In this document: positions 1 to 12,800 of the stretch, in pieces
Layout: the number at the start of each line of letters is the position of its first letter
Position numbering within the stretch: position 1 is the stretch's first letter
DNA from: Oncomelania hupensis
Lineage: Eukaryota; Mollusca; Gastropoda; Littorinimorpha; Pomatiopsidae
Length of the DNA stretch: 64,000 nt
Direction of reading: 5' to 3'
Assembly (NCBI GenBank): GCA_036898135.1
Contig: CM072522.1
Span: 10,319,686-10,383,685, forward strand
Position numbers and translations under genes: made by a program
The notes under the pieces: model-generated
The model's input: the letters and a program-made list of their open reading frames with translations, nothing else
Told to the model about the DNA's origin: nothing
Databases searched by the model: none

Positions 1-130
1 TTGATAGAATGGAGTAGGAATGAGAAAGAACAAATGAGAACGACAGCACCAGTGGGAATTTAAAGCACTAACATTTCCAGAAAGTGGGGTTACTATTTAT
101 ACTGAAACTCCCGGCACACCCCTGGGGAAG
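1..130 (+). repeat. Repeat X, 3' fragment (copy 1)
   Basis: This stretch resembles the end of the repeat also seen at 225-732 (+) and 10240-12075 (-). Translated in frame 1 it gives LIEWSRNEKEQMR, against [14 protein letters not shown] in the minus-strand copy near 10460. It runs into a GA microsatellite. The family is not recognised. The conserved reading frame suggests X once encoded a protein. Confidence 0.5.
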
Positions 131-133
131 AGG

Positions 134-222
<89 letters not shown>
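131..222. repeat. (GA)n microsatellite
   Basis: Nearly pure GA dinucleotide tract between two pieces of repeat X. Confidence 0.95.
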
Positions 223-224
<2 letters not shown>

Positions 225-225
<1 letters not shown>

Positions 226-732
226 GTTAGTCATTTTTTAAATAGGGTCCAGCCTACTGCAAAGAGCCGAATCAGGACCACAACTTGGTTAAAAGAGGAC
301 TCTTCCCCCGATCCGTATAAAAAATCTGCTGAAACAACCCTAAGGGTAACACTGAAGGCGCCAGCCAGACATTTTACAATAAAGGCATCCCATGCAAGGG
401 ACGCTGAGGCTGTACTTAATTTATCGAAATTTTACAAAAACAAACTAGAATAAAATTTTAACAAAACACATGAATTTAATATGTTTACATTGCTAAATAG
501 TAATAATAATACCATCGGAAGCCCTAGTTACCATTTGGCAGAAAGCATCCAATATCCCCAAGCTGATCCAATACGCAAATGAGTAGTTTTGGTAGAGTTT
601 TCAATGTAAAAAAAAAAAAAAAAAAAGGTTGGTGACTGGTCTAGCGAAGAAAATAATAGATTGATAGAACAGATTAGAAATGAGAAGGAACAATTGAGAA
701 TGATTGAAGCAGTGGTAAATTTCCACAAAGTG
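225..732 (+). repeat. Repeat X (copy 2), interrupted by RTE copy A
   Basis: Blocks at about 230-295, 315-440 and 520-732 match, in the same order, the reverse complement of 12075-11990 and 10878-10420. The segment from about 540 has the frame conserved in the other copy (LAES.QYPQADP, then DWSSEE, then LIEQIR). The copy stops at 732 inside 'cacaaagtggaga', where the RTE-like reverse transcriptase fragment begins. Class unknown. Confidence 0.6.
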
Positions 733-1641
733 GAGAGAGAGAAATACCTACAGCACCAACAACATCTATATCATGTTTTCATAGACTTCAAGAAGGCATT
801 TGACCGAGTCTGGCATGCAGCTCTATGGGCAACCATGAAAGTGTACAACATCAGCCCTAAAATTATAGAAGTCATCAAAAGCCTGTATGACAAGGCTACC
901 AGTGCAGTCCTCCATAACAGCGTCATCGGGAACTGGTTCAGAACAACAATCGGTGTGCGTCAAGGATGCCTACTCTCTCCAACACTCTTCAACATCTTCC
1001 TAGAGCGCATCATGTCAGATGCTCTTGCAGATCACGAAGGCACAGTCAGCATAGGGGGCAGAGCAATCTCCAATCTTCGTTTTGCGGATGATATTGATGG
1101 ATTGGCTGGAGAGGAACAAGAACTTGAACAGCTTGTACAGAGGCTTGACACCACCTCCAGAGCTTATGGAATGGAAATAAGTGCAGAGAAGACCAAAATG
1201 ATGACCAACAACACCAATGGCATCAACACGGACATCAAAGTACAAGGCCAATCTCTCAACACAGTGCACAGCTTCAAATATTTAGGAGCCATTGTGTCAG
1301 ACAATGGGTCTCGACAGGAAGTCCTCTCCAGGATCGCACAAACAACTGCTGCCCTGACAAGGTTGAAGCCCATTTGGAAAGACAGAACCATCAGTCTACA
1401 TTCCAAAGTAAGACTGCTGCGCTCTCTGGTCATCTCCATCTTCCTATATGCTTGCGAAGCATGGACCCTCACAGCAGATCTCCAACGAAGAATACAAAGC
1501 ATGGAGATGAGGTGCTACAGAAGACTTCTGTGCATTTCCTATACCCAACATATCACCAACGACGAAGTCCGACAGACCATCACACAAGCCATTGGACAAC
1601 ACGATGACCTGCTCACAGTGGTGAAGAAACGGAAACTCTGA
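661..1641 (+). pseudogene. Chimeric ORF: repeat X residues fused to RT fragment
   Basis: The 326-codon open frame is the longest in the window. Its first roughly 24 codons (661-732) come from repeat X (IEQIRNEKEQ), and the rest is the RT domain of RTE copy A. The fusion results from insertion of the retrotransposon in the same frame, and there is no sign that it is a designed gene. It lacks the first RT motifs and the endonuclease. Confidence 0.7.
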
Positions 1642-1888
1642 TGGTATGGCCACGTCACCAGATCATCAGGCCTTGCAAAGACCATTCTGCAAGGCACAGT
1701 GCAAGGAGGTAGAAGAAGGGGGAGACCGAAAAAGAGGTGGGAGGACAACATTCGAGAATGGACTGGTTTGACACTGAGCGAAGCCATGAGGGCTGCTGAG
1801 GACAGAGAAAGATGGAGTATGCTGGTTAAACGATCATCTGTGGTGCCCCTACGACCTTCGGGTTATGGGACAGGATAGGATAGGTTAG

Positions 1889-1890
<2 letters not shown>
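733..1890 (+). mobile_element. RTE-like non-LTR retrotransposon, 5'-truncated (copy A)
   Basis: The sequence encodes the C-terminal half of an endonuclease/reverse transcriptase polyprotein. It holds the RT palm (FADDIDGL near 1080-1104), the finger/thumb segment ([15 protein letters not shown] near 950-990) and the usual tail (WYGHV, then [12 protein letters not shown]). It ends in a GGATA-type tandem tail at about 1868-1888. The frame is broken by a TGA at 1639-1641; other copies have CGA (Arg) at this codon. The flanks GGAGAGAGAGA at about 727-737 and GGAGAGAGAG after 1887 may be a target-site duplication that has since expanded into the adjacent microsatellite. It is non-functional because it is truncated and lacks endonuclease. 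Confidence 0.85.

Positions 1891-1980
<90 letters not shown>
1891..1980. repeat. (GA)n microsatellite
   Basis: GA tract directly after the retrotransposon tail. It creates long Ser-Leu frames on the opposite strand that are not genes. Confidence 0.95.
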
Positions 1981-1984
<4 letters not shown>

Positions 1985-2684
1985 AGGTGTCGGGGTTGGA
2001 GTTATAACAAAAAACACAGCAGCACGCATATTATACATTACCTATATTTTATTATCATATATATTGATCACATGCGTTCATACTCATTTTAAGTTGTTAT
2101 CTACTCATTTAAATCATGCATAATCATTATCATGCTATTAATTAAATACATTCATGGTTTTAAAAATACGCTTCATATTTAGCCATCAGCTTGCTGGGGA
2201 AAGGATGCTACCAAAGTCTTTGCTCTTCATTTGGTTGGGGATACGATCCTATCAAACACAACTCAAGTTTGCAGCATTTCGTTTACAGGATTTCTTTTTT
2301 TTTAAATTTTAAATCAGACAACCAAATTGTATTGTATGGTATAGCAAAATTCCACAACAATCCAACACGTATCCAGCTTCATTCATTACTATCAATACAT
2401 TTAAGTGCAATACAGCTTTGTAAGCTTTACATCTTGGTATAAGGCTGGGTACAATGTTTCGTATCGCTGGTATACTCCGTACGATTGAATAAGTATTGCT
2501 CATACATCTACTGAGGTATCTTTAACATATTTTAGCATTTTTCCCTAAACACACAAGGCTATACTTTGGCAGTATTTTTATTTGTTATTTTCACATTTTG
2601 ATAGTACTTTGCGAAGAGGATGGATTTAATTGAACATAATCGATATATGTAAGAACAGAAACACACACACTGAAAAAATGAAAT
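1981..2684. other. Uncharacterised AT-rich flank
   Basis: Downstream of ACO1. No convincing ORF, RNA gene or repeat border was recognised here. Confidence 0.5.
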
Positions 2685-2960
2685 CATGGTCAATCTGCAA
2701 AAAAACTTGTTTTCAGAAAAAATAGACCTTGCTCGGAAATATGAGGGGAAAAAGCTTTGGCCGGCTGGCCCCCATGTTGAGCCCAGAGTTGTCTAACATT
2801 GGGCGGACATTCATTGCAAACTAACAAAGTTTCTCGCCGATAAGTTCTGCTCTGTTTTCCATCAAACCTTCTGGATTAACTGAAAGGTTGATTTCCTTTG
2901 CAATCCTGGCTAGCTTCGCTAGTTCAGCCTTGCATGAACAGGCTCAAGCATTCTGAACAA
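2685..2960 (-). repeat. Repeat Z with decayed coding end
   Basis: The reverse complement matches 16140-16440. The shared part runs through a protein-like C-terminus (here LARIAKEINLSVNPEGLMEN, with a stop in place of a Leu codon after EKLC) and then about 80 bases of 3' flank. Homology that crosses the stop codon shows both loci derive from one repeated element. The family is not recognised. Confidence 0.55.
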
Positions 2961-3281
2961 CAAATTTACAGAAAAAAAGAATTCCACTGGTTGGTCAGTC
3001 GATATTTCACTTTTCTGCCCAAACACATTTTGTGCATGATCTCAAAAAGATGACTCAACCTATTTTTGATTGATTTTACTACTCCAATACTAACTGCTCA
3101 GCCTTTCAGGTCATTCCTTGTTGCCCTTTTCTCAAAAGGAGAAGAAATGTTGCTGAGACCGTTCCATCATTTTTCAACTTCAGGTCTGGCGCTGTATCTC
3201 AAAAACTGCCTCAACAGAGTTTTGCACAAGAAGTCATCACAAAACACCACCAACAAAAAAAAAGCCACACAAAATCCATTT

Positions 3282-3339
<58 letters not shown>

Positions 3340-4670
3340 CAACTGACACATCGTTCATCAGCACACACCCACACACAAAGACACAAGTATTAACCTTAAG
3401 TCTGCTGCTACTACTACTCTGGGCAGGAACGCATCCCATTGCCCGGATTCTTAATAAAGGCCGACCTTCACGGTCTTTGCCAGACACATAAACACATACC
3501 TTGGCAAGCTAGGTCTCATCCCACCCTCAACCGTTCATGGTCGCTTAAGTGGCCCCAGGTTGTGACACAATAAATGTACAGATGGCACAGTGGAAATAGG
3601 TGTTAGCAATAAACAGGCCAGACGGTTTTAAACCAATATTGTACGCTGCAAGCTAGAAGTTGCTACTTTCTACATCCTCTCCGTCGTGTCCAGTGTGGAC
3701 TTTAATGTGTCCAGGTCTCTTCTAGTTTTCCAACCCTAGTACATCACAAGATGGGAGAGATAACGGAAAGCAATGAAGGAGAACAAATGCAGCAGACTTC
3801 TCAAAGAAAACTAAAGGTTCTCAAGACAGGTATTTGGCTTCAGGAGTTGAACAGCCAACCTGAGGTATACAACCCAACTTATCATTATTGAAGTTGGGGC
3901 ATGGTTCTTTCAGTTTTGGGCCTAAAAAAAACCTACTATGGCTGGGCAGTTTTATGTTTTTAGGTACGTAACCCAACATCTTATTATTGTTTAGAAGGTG
4001 ATGCGTGTGTGTGGCTAATGAATAGCATACTGCAAGTACTGGATGGTTCTTTGAAGTTTTCACCTTAAATTAGCCATGCGGATCCGGCTGTTTTATGTTT
4101 TCAGGTTAATGAATCATTGTCCTCTTTCTGTTTATATGTTCCAGCGCATCTTAAAAGCTTGGAAAATACGGGCTCTGCATATTATGGATAGAAGCGATCA
4201 ACCTCCCACAACAATGATCTTGGATAAATGAAAGATGTTTGGGAGGAATGGTTCACCAAATTGGGAGAAGAGGGGGCCAAAACAACAAACGGTACTTTTA
4301 ACATTCAATAATTTGTGTCCATCTGTTTACCTGTAAATAAGATGTGGAAATCTGGTTTTTATAATTTATCACTGATTTCAAGTCTTGGAATTTTTGACTT
4401 CACAAACAGACAACACCACAGAACTCCATTTTTCAACAACAACAAAACATTCACACACCCCAATACCCACCCTCCTCCCAACCCCCTTTTGCAGAATAAA
4501 AAACACCAAAATCCAACAACAATTATTGAAGTTAACATGTACATCACACTGTGGAAGAGACATGTTTTTAACATAACACCTTACACTTCATAATAATAAT
4601 TCTAACAACAATAATTAATTCACCAATAAATACTCTTAAAAAAAAGCTGTATTCACATAAATAAACAATA
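2961..4670. other. Uncharacterised flank with a (CA)n tract
   Basis: Contains a CA microsatellite at about 3284-3336. The open frames across it are repeat artefacts. Nothing else could be assigned. Confidence 0.5.
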
Positions 4671-4671
4671 A

Positions 4672-5350
4672 TCAACGTATCAAGTTTCACCGACATTCAT
4701 CCCGACTCAAATCTAATGTAACTAGAAGGGCAAAGTCCATATATGACTCACAAGCACCTTTAGTAACCTATCCACAATATTCTACACAAAAATGAAGGCC
4801 CAGTATGGATGAAAAAGGTCCCTAATGGATGAAATTCAGTGAATGTAAAAAAAATCACCTTATGGAATCTATCCACAATATTCTACACAAACCAAATATG
4901 GATGAAATTCTTAAAAAAAAAAAAAAATGTAAGCGTCCTTGTTGTGGTAAATTGCAAAAGTAAGATTGACTTTGGACTTTGACCTGGAGATGACCTTGAC
5001 CACCACATGCACTACGACCAAATAAAAAGCAAAAAAGTATGCCTTTGACAAAGAACAACAACAACAGCTGCAATAGGAAGTCTAGAAGATTGACGGACAG
5101 ATCCATGGGAGCATAACCACAGACAGACTAAAGACATTTCGTAGGACCATCATATTATGGACTCTTTAGGGATCATTTCGCCCAGGTATCCAACAAATGT
5201 GGACAAGTTTTGTTTTGAGTGGGTGAGTACATACATTTGCTGCACTAATGTGGGAGTCAATCAAAAAAAAGAATCACAACAATAATGCAATAACCAAAGT
5301 ACCAAGTTTCACCGACATTTATTCTGACCCAAATCTAAGGTAATTGTTTT
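4672..5350 (+). repeat. Degenerate TGACCTTGA-rich repeat (family Y)
   Basis: Begins like other Y copies (actagaagggcaaagtcca, 4720) and includes TGACCTTGA at 4991-4999. A short block with 'caagtttcaccgacatt' occurs twice, near 4680 and 5300, so this is probably a composite of partial copies. Non-coding. Confidence 0.45.
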
Positions 5351-6084
5351 GACATGAACAAATTTTGAGACCACATAAAAGTGCTTTTAAAAAAAAAAAA
5401 TCAAAGCTAAGGCCATTCCTAAATCTTCACACCGTAAACAAAAATTAGTATCAGTTCCTTAGTAAATTTACTTTTAAATGTATCAGAATCTTCAAATTCT
5501 ATAAACAAAAATCCTCTGGAAAAAAATCATAATCAGAAAAACTGAAATAAAAATCCAATTCTTGCGCAAAATCACTGTCAAATTTATCATAATTTTCACA
5601 TTTGATTAAAATGTAAAAAATCTTAAAAGAAAAAAAAAATCTAAATTGGGTTAAAAAAGCAAATAACATTTCAAATTCTTCTGTACAATCCCTGGCAAAT
5701 TCATCAGAATAATTCCAAATCAACATCATTAAATCATCGTCAATGACTATAAAATCACTAATCACTCTCCAAATCCTTCCGGTCGTAACTCATGATCATG
5801 TAACAGTGGAGTTATGTGACCGTATTATTAGCAGGGAAGGTGAAACATTAGAAAGAACATAATTATTATTGCCAAAAAATATCCTTCATGGGCGACCAAC
5901 GGTTTGTCAACAGCTTCAACCGGCAACACCGTCTTCAAATAATGTCAAATCAACAATCAAGAAAAACAAGCACTACATCATCTTAGAGAGGCAAAGCCCA
6001 TGACGCGCATACTCTGAAGTGAATATTTCACTTTTTAAAAAAAAGAAGTGCTTTGTATATTAAAACAAATAAAATGTAAAAAAA
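5351..6084. other. Uncharacterised AT-rich flank
   Basis: Low-complexity AT-rich sequence with several A runs. No gene or named repeat recognised. Confidence 0.5.
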
Positions 6085-6480
6085 AAAAAAAAAAGAAAAC
6101 ACAAAGATTACCATTAAGATGCAAATAATGTTGGCCTTGACCTCCACATGACCGTGACCTCCAGAAGACCGAGAAAACACTTACCAATGATCAAATAATA
6201 AATTAACACAGAAATTGGAATATCTTGAAAAGTTACTGACCTTAAGATGAGCTTGCAATGACCTTCACCTTTTACGTACCATTTGATGTTTGTGTTTAAT
6301 AAAATAACCCAGCATTGATGCATACTGCGGGTCAAATATACAGCCATTGTATGATGACACATTTTTCTAATTTCTTGCAAAGGCCCCCCCCAAAAAAAAG
6401 ACATTGACCTTCAAAAGACTGACCAATGTCCAATATATAAAAGATCAACCTATGGTCGTTCAACGCAACACGTTTTAAAG
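6085..6480 (+). repeat. Family Y repeat fragment
   Basis: Shares the order of short blocks found in copies at 23440, 31938 and 45738: 'gcatactgcgggtcaaatatacagcc' type text, then 'gacattgacc', then 'aaaagatcaa'. Rich in TGACC half-sites. Non-coding. Confidence 0.5.
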
Positions 6481-6767
6481 TTGGCATGGTAACAGCTACG
6501 TCAGGATGTAGTCGTGGTGGCAACAGGACTACCAGGAAGAGCTGATTCCTTTTGTCCAGAAAATTCTCATTGAAATCAAAGTTAACACCAGACGTGAAGC
6601 TATCTAATGGGAATACAACTCTTGTCTATAGCCCTATCGGACATGTTTACATAATAATAATAATAATAATAATTTTAATAATAACAATGTTCTGAAATCA
6701 CATGGACAATTCTGTTTCCATAGCAGCAGGGCTGGTTGCCTGGCGCCAGGACAAGTGGTTGCTATAG

Positions 6768-6878
6768 TTACAACATGCGGCGCACCATGTAGTTGAGAAT
6801 GCCGCCATTGCGGAAGTAGGTCAACTCCACCTCCGTGTCAAACCGAGCCTTCGCCTGGAAACTGCGCCCATCTCCCAT
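6768..6878 (-). CDS. ACO1: ACO1 exon 21 (last), residues 857-892 and stop
   Basis: Encodes the conserved end [20 protein letters not shown], then VRRML and a TAA at 6768-6770. The acceptor AG lies at 6879-6880; the exon starts in phase 0. A possible ATTAAA poly(A) signal lies about 90 bases downstream (complement of 6673-6678), which is weak evidence only. Confidence 0.95.
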   Translation of the reverse strand: MGDGRSFQAKARFDTEVELTYFRNGGILNYMVRRML

Positions 6879-9800
6879 CTGGAACCAACATGCAACGGGT
6901 CAAAATGCATTCTGCAGCAGCCGCAAAAACTTAGAATGGATAGAGAGGTCCACGGTCTGGTTTGTCCTTCTCAGAGAGTACAAAGTCCATGCTGAACAAA
7001 CCCAAACGCTAAGTGGAACTATGTTAGCTTATAGATTTTTTTTTTTTTTTTTTTAATGCTGAAGGAAAAAATGCCACCCACTGCCTAAATATGAAATAAC
7101 AGAATGGTTCCCAGCGCCAAACATTTTCGGTAGATTTTTTTAAAGTCTTTGCTAAATGCAAAAATATGTAGAGTCGAATAAAGGTAGACGATTTCTGTCT
7201 GTTGACTGTTTTTTTTTCTCTTTATTTTTAGAAGAAATCACACCCACTGTCATTTCCACAAAAGTGTCCAGTAGAAGGGGAAACAGTCGTGTGCACTGCC
7301 ACATACATAGTTTAAAATACTTTCTAGCTCCAGCGAAAAGAAGAGAAACATTTTTGCAACTACCACTGCTACTCCGAATCAGCTGCTTTTACCCTTGGGA
7401 GTTGTCACAGCGAGTTCATTAACAGCAGCCTTGGCTCACACACTGGCATTTCTGATCGACCTTCAAGGTAAAATATAGGTCTATAAACTATTTTAGTCAT
7501 GCAGTAGGTTACAACATTGAAGCCAGCTTCCTCCTACCTGCACGTCTAAGAGGTGACCCGTGGTGAGGGTTTCAGGCACGTTGATCGTGAAGGTTTCCTT
7601 GCCAGTCAGGCCCAGGGTCTGGGTGTTCTGCTCAGGGAGGAACTGCAGCGGCAGGATGCCCATCCCCACCAGATTGCTGCGATGGATTCGCTCATAGCTC
7701 TCTGCGATCACCGCCTTCACACCCTGCAAGCATAGCAGTCAAAGCAAACGTCATAGAAGAACATGGTACTACACTTCTCTCAGCAAAACAGACAGAAGAA
7801 GAAAACTATTCCTGCCCCTCAGCAACATATACAGAAATAAATCAAATAATAATTTAAAAAAAATGTATGATGTAGGAAACATCCAAATTACTTTTGAAGT
7901 CAGTCTTAACTTGTAATTATTCGAATAACAGGTACTACGTCAATTGTTATTCTGTTTTGTTTTGCATGGGCAGAAGCAAGTTCTCCAATTTAATCTTTTG
8001 GTCGAATAAAATCTCTTTATGTCTTGTGTTTTGAAAACTCGTCTCTTCCTTAAAAATGTCTGATCTAGTCTCCCATCACCATCATCATTCCTTCTTTTCT
8101 GATTCAGACCACCACCGTCTCAATGCACACCTCCAGTCCCCCCTCCCCTCCCCCCCCTTAGCTGTTCTCCTTCTCTCCCTCCCTCCTTCATCTTTTAAAT
8201 TTTACTTGTAAATATTCTTTCTCATGTTTGTATTATGTTTTTGCATAGTTTATTAGTGTCTTGTTTTTTGTTTCATTTCTTTTCATATGTATTTCGCTGT
8301 TTACGTTAACAGAACGAAAGAACTGCGCTTTGAACTGATGTTACTAGGCAAAAGAGTTATATAAATACCCTTATTTTATTATTATAATTTTATTATTATT
8401 ATTATTATTTTTGTGACTTACTCTTGTGACCCTTCCTTCTGAAGGGGAACTACAACTGCTGTTGGCCAATTAATCAAAATTGGCTTTAAACAAATTGAAA
8501 CAAAGAAAGAGAGAGAGATACTACTATTGCTACCACTACTACTACTAAATAAATTTATAAAGAGCAGATACCGCACACTCAAAAAGTGTGATTCGTGCAT
8601 TCTCACGCATAATAAAATAATGGATCACAGAAAAAGGAGGAAACACACAATCAAAGGCAGAGGAAAAAAAACCCAGAGATGCCCTACCAGTATCCATGGT
8701 CCTTTAGCAGCCCAGTCTCGAGAAGATCCAGATCCGTACTCTTTGCCAGCCAGGATGATGACCGTGCTGCCTTCACCCTTGTATCGCATGGCCACGTCGT
8801 ACACATCCATCTGACACACAAAACAATGCAGTACAGGTATCAATAACTACAGCAACACTATCCCAAGCTGGAGTGGCAGTAGCACATGGTAGACGGCTCA
8901 CCCAGCATGCCCCCCATCAACACCTCCTTCCCTTCCCTCTACCAACCCCCAGTCAAATTTCTACATGACAAGAACTGGGGTCGACTGTCTGTAATTTGTA
9001 GTCTAAAGTCTGCAAATAATTATCTGGAAAAACTTTGACATAGTTGGGAATCACCGCAAGCCAAATGTCAGTCTGCCTGTTCAGTCATAGTCCATAATTC
9101 AGGAACCACTGAACAGATTTTGACCAAACTTCACAGGACCATTACCTGGAGTAGTGCCCAGCCTCCTGTGCCATCACATTTGCTCTACTGCAAAGGTCAA
9201 GGTCACTGGGGTCACTTCCTTGCTAAACATGTTTGGCTCAATATTTCAAAAACTGCTCAACCACGTTTGCTGATTTTTAGTATATAGGCCAACCCTTCAG
9301 TGGCAGTCTGGTTGTCAGTCCGCCCATCACTCCAAATGTTACTTTGAAATTCAAAATACATCGTTCACACTGTCAAACTGACCTCCTGGCCCGAGGGAAT
9401 GTGGATAGAGCGGGGACCAGGCTTGCTGAGGAGCTTGTTGACCAGCCGAATGTTGGCGAACGTGCCGCAGGCCATCACCTCGTCGTGACCTCGCCGCGAC
9501 CCGTACGAGTTGAACTCCCTGGGCACCAGCCTGTCGACACACAAACGCTTCATAATAAATAAATAAATAACAATAATCTCATCCATGAGCTCACTGTGCA
9601 TGAGGTGAGCGAGCAGAACAAAACGGGAGTGACGTTTGGAGCAGCGGCCAGTCAAAATACATTCCACCCTGCTCTACTATGCTCCTACCTTCATTTGTTT
9701 TTTTGTTGTTTATTTTTTTTAAATAAGATTTTTGCGTGTGCATTATACTTTTGTTCTCTCAGCTTCAAGGTTGGCACGTTTGTTATTTGTATTCTCCCCC

Positions 9801-12800
9801 ACCCCTCAATGTATACACATGTTATATTTATTTTTAAAAAAAATTTACTGAATGAATTATGTAAGTACGCTCTTTGAATCATTTTGAAAAATGCGCCATA
9901 TAAATGTTATTCATTATGATGATGATGATGATGATGAAAGGTGGTTCTCATCTTGCCAACATATTCTTCACACAACCAGACATACATTCTGATAAAAGAG
10001 AAGTTGAGCATCACAACAATTTTGTCATACCCTTCAGCCCTTAAATGGCTCATTTCAAACATTTCTCATTTGCAAAGCCCTGATGCAGTCTCAGTTGTTC
10101 TTTATCTTTGTTTTTTTTACCAAAAATCTAACAAAACTGGCTATAAAGTTTAGTTTGGCTGTGCGACGAACCACAAACCCAACATCAGAACGTAAGGCTA
10201 AGCAAATGAGCATATGACCAACTGTGTCGACTTGACTTCATTAAAAAAAAAATGGAATGACCATCTCTTGAAGTTTAAAGTCTACCCCCGCCATTGGCGA
10301 TACAACAGAATAACCATCCCAGGGATGATGGGGTAGGAACCTTGGCCTTATTTTAGCAAAGTTAACAGGGCTAGCCATCCCACATTCCCTGTTGGGGTGC
10401 CCGCTTTTCTGTATAAATAGTATCTCCACTTTGTGGACATTCAGTGCTCACTGTTTCTGCCATTCTCATTTGGTCTTTCTTGCTCCTAATCTGTTCTATC
10501 AATCTACTATCTTCTTCGCTAGACCAGTCACCTACCTTTTTTCTTGAAAACTCTCCCAAAACTCCTTTGTGTATGGGGTCTGTTGGGTCAGCTTGGGGAT
10601 ATTGGACGCTTTCTGCCAAATAGTCACTAGGGTTTTCTATTGAAGTATTCTTTAGCAAGGTGTGTATTTTATATGTACATTTTTTGTTAATATTTTATAA
10701 TGATGTTTATATTCTATTTTGTTGTTATAAACGGGGGTTCGATAAATTAGAGTATAGCCTCAGTGTCCCCTGAATGGAATACCTTTATTGTAAAATGATC
10801 AGCTAGTGGAGTGCCTTCAGTGTTACCATTAGGGTTGTTTCAGCAGATCTTTTATAAAGATCAGGGGTGAGAATAGATTTTCAACCTCAGCAAGAAATAC
10901 CTGCAGCACCAACAACATCTATATCCTGTGTTTGTAGGCTTCAAGAAAGCCTTTGACTGAGTCTGGCATGCAGCTCTGTGGGCAATCATGAAAGTGTACA
11001 ACATCAGCCCTAACATTATTGAAGTCATCAAAAGCCTGTATGACAAGGCTACCAATGCAATCCTCCACAACAGCGCCATTGGGAACTGGTTCAGAACAAC
11101 AATTGGCGTGTGTCAGGGATGCCTACTTTCTCCAACACTCTTCAACATCTTCCTAGAGCACATTATGTCAAATGCCATTGCAGATCATGAAGGCACAATC
11201 AGCATAGGGGGGTAGAGCAATCTCCAACCACCATTTTGCAGATGACATTAATGGATTGGCTGGAGAGGAACAAGAAATTGAACAGCTGATACAGAGGCTT
11301 GACACCACCTCCAGAGCCTTTTGAATGGAAATAAGTGCAGAGAAGACCAAAATGATGACCAACAACACCAATGGCATCAACATGGACATCGAAGTCCAAG
11401 GTCAATCCCTCAACACAGTGCATAGCTTCAAATATTTAGGAGCCATTGTATAATGGGTTCCAACAGGAAGTCCTCTCCAGGATTGCACAAACAACTGCTG
11501 CCCTGACAAGGTTGAAGCCAATTTGGAAAGACAGGACCATCAGTCTAAACTCCAAGGTAAGGCTGCTGTGCTCCCTTGTCATCTCCATCATTTTCAAAGA
11601 AGACCTACAACGAAGAATACAAAGCATGGAGATGAGGTGCTACGGAAGACTTCTGGGCATTTCCTATACCAAGCACATCACCAACGATGAAGTCCGACAG
11701 ACCATCACACAAGCCATCGGATAACATGATGACATGTTCACAGTGGTGAGGAAACTGAAACTCCAATGGTATGGCCACATCACCAGAGCATCAAGCCTTG
11801 CAAAGACCACCCTGCAAGGCACGGTGCAAGGAGGCACGAGACAGAAAAAGAGGTGGGAGGACAACATTGGAGAATCGACTGGCTTGACACCGAGCGAAGT
11901 CATGAGGGTTGCTGAGGACAGAGAAACATGGAGTTGGCTGGTTAAATGATCATCTGTGGTGCTTTCGAGTTAAGGGATAGGATTGGATAGGTGAGACCTC
12001 TTTCGACCAAGTTGTGGTCCTGATTCGGCTCTTTGCAGTCTGCTGGGCTCTATTAACAATGACTAACTAACTAACTAGCCACACCACAAGATGCACGTAC
12101 CCTCTGCTGGAGAGGTACCGGGCAGCAGCGCTGTTGCGTGCGATACTGCCGGCCGGCGATATGTGGTCCGTGGTCACGGAGTCACCTAGGTTGAGCAGCA
12201 CATAGGCATCCTTGATGCATGGTGCTGGGGGCAGCTCTCTCATCTGATAACAATGTGGCAACAACAGTGTAACATTACAGCGACACAAAAACAAAAACAA
12301 AACAACAACACAAAAAAGCGTCCAAACTAAAATTACCCGCGTAACACTTTTCTTTAGTATCAAGTATTAGTTATCGTGGATTATTCCTAGGATTCTACAA
12401 AATCGCTTGCTTCTAAATGTTGTCAGAAGATCAATTAGGAAATAACTGATTAATTAATTGATAGACATACAGTGGAGTCCACCTATAACGAACCTTGGAA
12501 TAACGAACACCCGCGACTAGCGTACTACCATCCATTTCCCGACTCACTCCCTTCTTTGTTTTACTATTTAATCCCTTCCTATAACGAACAAATCCAGCTA
12601 GGCAAATAACGAATCTCCGCTTGTAACGAACCCCGTGTGTATTCCCTTGGCCTACTTCGCCTCAATTGGCTCATCGCCAATAGCGAACATCAGCAGAAGC
12701 ATGCCAGTTCGTACATAGGTCAACCAGGCCTTGAAGTCATAACTGTCATTGGCTGCTATAAATAGCCTTGAATGAAGTCATTGTTGATAAACTTCGTAGG

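Noticed and set aside
3066..3491. A 141-codon ORF with (TH)n
   Set aside because: Spans the CA microsatellite; both strands are open for the same reason.
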